A stretch of 42,468 bases of DNA, taken from positions 1 to 42,468 of the forward strand of contig REBS01000102.1 in assembly GCA_007692605.1 (NCBI GenBank). The letters run 5' to 3'. Below the pieces are notes generated by a model, which worked only from the letters and a program-made list of their open reading frames with translations, searched no databases and was not told the DNA's origin. The translations under genes were made by a program, and so were the position numbers. Below, piece by piece: positions 40,449-42,468 of the stretch; within the stretch, counting starts at the first letter, position 1; each line of letters begins with the position of its first letter. The DNA is from Gemmatimonadales bacterium (GTDB lineage: Bacteria > Gemmatimonadota > Gemmatimonadetes > Longimicrobiales > Gaopeijiaceae).

Positions 40449-42468
40449 TCAGCCCTCCGCTGATCCGAGGACCGCTCGGGGGGTGCTGCGGATGACCGGG
40501 CCTCCCGAGGTCCACCCAACGACGAGGGTCAGAAACACCAGGACCGCCCAGATTCCGACCAGAGGCAGAACCGGAACTGCCGCCGGAAGATCAAAGGCAA
40601 ATCGGAGAACCGCCGCCCCACCGACCGCCCCGAGACCCACGCCGGCGGCGCCGCCGAGACCGCCCAGCGCGAGATACTCGACGACGAGGATCACCCGCAG
40701 GGTCCGTCCGGAACTCCCCAGCGTGCGCAGTATCGCGGATTCACGGCGTCGTCGGAACCGTCCGCTCAGGAGCGTGGCGGCCACTACCAGGAACCCTCCT
40801 CCAACGGCGACCATGGCCATTGCACCGAGGAGCCGGGTGACCTGTCCGGAAACGCGCAGGACGGTCTCGCGGATCGTAGACAGGTCCAGAAAGGACACAT
40901 TCGGAAACTCTCGCACCAACTCCTGCTGCAGGGAGATGCGGGCCTCCTCCTCGACCAGGGGAGCCAGACCGATCCAGCTGGCGGGAGCGCCTTCAAGCGA
41001 CCCGGGCTCGAAGACCGCGAAGAAGTTCGGCTGGAAGCGGGTCCAGTCGACTTCCCGCAGGCTGGTGATCACCGACTCCACCGACCGCCCCTGGACATCC
41101 CACACCACACGCGAGCCCAGCCCGACCCGAAGCTGTCGGGCCAGATCGACCTCGAGCGAGATCCGCACTGGATCGACCGGTGAAGTGGTGTCCGTGCCCA
41201 CCGTCCCGTCCGGGCGTTCCGCATCCCACCATTCCCCCGCAGTGATCCGGTCACCCGATTGAAGCTCCGAACTCCACGTATTGCGATAGACCCGCCGCAG
41301 GGTCCATCCCGGGATCTCCCCCTGACGTTCGAGCTCCTCGACGCCGACGCCCTCGATCGACTCCAGCCGTGCGGGCACGACCGGAAGCAACTCCGAAGAT
41401 GCCCCGAAGCGGGCGAGGAGCGCCTCGACCCCGGCCTGCTGGTCGGACTGCACATCGAAGAGGAAGAGTGCGGGAGTGTCCTCGGAGAGCTCCACCGACA
41501 GCCAGTCACGCAGCCCGGTCGAGACCACGAAGAGAGAGGAGATGAGGAAGGCCCCGAAGCCGAGAGCCGTCAGCATGACCGCCGTCTGATTGCCGGGACG
41601 GAAGAGCCCCGAGATGCCCTGCCGGAAGGCGAAGGGGAACGAGTCGATCAGAGCGCCGCGAACCCCACGCATCAGGAGCGCAGCGATCCCTCTCAGCACG
41701 AGGAGCACCAGGGCGAGTCCCCCGGTGAGCGCCGCGCCCTCCCGGATACCACCGGTCTGGAAGGTCGCGAGCAGAAGGACCCCGATTCCGAGTGCGGCCC
41801 CGACCAGAACCCGAGCGGACCGCGAGCGCCCCGAGGCGTCCTCGACATCGATCCTGAGTGCCGCGAGGGGGGGCACCTCTCGAACGCGCAGCAGGGGGAA
41901 GAGGGCGAACAGGACAGTCACGCCGACCCCGACCGTGAGGCCGAGAAGCATACTGGCGGGTCGAAAGCCCGGTTCGAACCGGAAGGGCAGAACCGACGCC
42001 AACAGAGCCGGAAGACCCCACTGGAGCGCGACGCCGAGTCCGACTCCAAGGAGGGCTCCCCCCGCTCCCAGCATCCCGGCCTGAAGCAGATACGACCGGA
42101 AGATCATCCCCTGCCGGGCTCCGAGACATCGGAGCACCGCGATCCCCGGAAGCCGCTCCTCGACGTAGAGCTGGATCGCTCCCGCCACACCCACGCCCCC
42201 GAGGAGAAGGGCGATGAAGGCGGAAAGCCCCAGAAAGCGGCTGAGCGCCTGAAAACCCTCCGCGAGTGCCTCGGCCTCCTCGCGCGCGGTGCGCACCGAA
42301 AGCCGGGCATAGTCCTCATCGAGCTCCCCGATCCGCTCCTGGAGGTGCCGGGCGACGTCGCGGGGATCCTGATTGTCAGGCACCAGGAGGGAGGCTCGAT
42401 ACTGCGCCAGACTTCCCTCGGTGAGCAGCCCCGCATCCTCCAGGTCGGACAGCGCGAGAAAGACCGGG
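40449..42468 (-). CDS. ABC transporter permease, YbbP/FtsX type (5' partial)
   Basis: The frame is open to the window edge, so the N-terminal part is missing; about 672 residues are visible. The pattern is that of large two-module FtsX/MacB permeases. A periplasmic segment is followed by three helices (FIALLLGGVGVAGAIQLYV, LLGVGLGVALQWGL, LLGLTVGVGVTVLFALF) with the coupling motif ERLPGIAVLRCLGA. A second module follows, with a periplasmic domain and the C-terminal FtsX triad (VAVGGGFLVVAATLL, SAILRTLGSSGRT, LGGLGGAAGVGLGAVGG). Such permeases pair with a LolD-like ATPase to move lipids or lipoproteins. The ATPase gene should lie just outside the window. Confidence 0.88.
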   Translation of the reverse strand, partial: PVFLALSDLEDAGLLTEGSLAQYRASLLVPDNQDPRDVARHLQERIGELDEDYARLSVRTAREEAEALAEGFQALSRFLGLSAFIALLLGGVGVAGAIQLYVEERLPGIAVLRCLGARQGMIFRSYLLQAGMLGAGGALLGVGLGVALQWGLPALLASVLPFRFEPGFRPASMLLGLTVGVGVTVLFALFPLLRVREVPPLAALRIDVEDASGRSRSARVLVGAALGIGVLLLATFQTGGIREGAALTGGLALVLLVLRGIAALLMRGVRGALIDSFPFAFRQGISGLFRPGNQTAVMLTALGFGAFLISSLFVVSTGLRDWLSVELSEDTPALFLFDVQSDQQAGVEALLARFGASSELLPVVPARLESIEGVGVEELERQGEIPGWTLRRVYRNTWSSELQSGDRITAGEWWDAERPDGTVGTDTTSPVDPVRISLEVDLARQLRVGLGSRVVWDVQGRSVESVITSLREVDWTRFQPNFFAVFEPGSLEGAPASWIGLAPLVEEEARISLQQELVREFPNVSFLDLSTIRETVLRVSGQVTRLLGAMAMVAVGGGFLVVAATLLSGRFRRRRESAILRTLGSSGRTLRVILVVEYLALGGLGGAAGVGLGAVGGAAVLRFAFDLPAAVPVLPLVGIWAVLVFLTLVVGWTSGGPVIRSTPRAVLGSAEG

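Noticed and set aside
1-42468. CRISPR array, insertion sequence, prophage or defence system
   Set aside because: No regularly spaced repeats, transposase or integrase motifs, terminal inverted repeats or defence gene families were seen. The region looks like chromosomal core with envelope and signalling genes.

Overview
The window is GC-rich, densely coded DNA from a diderm bacterium. A TonB-dependent receptor with an N-terminal carboxypeptidase-like domain, an M56 peptidase fused to TonB C-terminal domains, an LVIVD-repeat secreted protein and a probable Omp85-like barrel together suggest Gemmatimonadota or a related lineage. That placement is an inference from gene content; no rRNA or other phylogenetic marker was used. 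I found 30 protein genes plus one candidate leader peptide. The first and last genes are cut by the window edges. I saw no rRNA, tRNA, CRISPR array, insertion sequence or prophage.

Layout. 1-4.9 kb: end of a glycerophosphodiester phosphodiesterase, converging with an LVIVD-protein/acetyl-CoA hydrolase pair. 5-10 kb: trmH, pdxH with an amidohydrolase, a small secreted protein with an acyltransferase, and an SRPBCC-epimerase fusion. 10-17.9 kb: a minus-strand gene train running class I aldolase, rpiA, rpe, Hpt protein, response regulator and hybrid histidine kinase, with 4-base stop/start overlaps at all five junctions, followed by a class II photolyase and possibly the epimerase. 17.9-19.4 kb: a divergent intergenic region and aroF. 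19.4-24.7 kb: trx, argR, argC, argB, argD and argH, all on the minus strand. 24.8-31.7 kb: a TonB-dependent receptor downstream of prfC, and a divergent outer-membrane-like protein. 31.7-34.7 kb: an M56/TonB protein coupled to an MFS transporter. 34.9-40.3 kb: a GGDEF-REC-HD-GYP protein converging on a HEAT-repeat/HD-GYP-like pair. 40.4 kb to the end: part of a YbbP/FtsX-type ABC permease.

The most notable feature is upstream of aroF (DAHP synthase). A GTG-initiated 28-residue reading frame with a well-placed ribosome-binding site has Trp or Tyr at positions 2, 8, 9, 12 and 14. It is followed by a 9-bp G+C-rich hairpin with a T6 tract, which is an intrinsic terminator. A seven-base segment just before the leader stop codon can pair with the left arm of that terminator. 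This is the layout of classical ribosome-mediated attenuation, and it would tie the first step of aromatic amino acid synthesis to Trp/Tyr supply.

Two other groups stand out. Sugar-phosphate enzymes (aldolase, RpiA, Rpe) are translationally chained to a complete multistep phosphorelay (Hpt, single-domain receiver, membrane hybrid kinase). Two neighbouring c-di-GMP-type proteins with HD-GYP domains have each lost a different key Asp, next to a HEAT-repeat partner. The arginine genes form a conventional ArgR-headed cluster lacking argF, argG and argJ/argA here.
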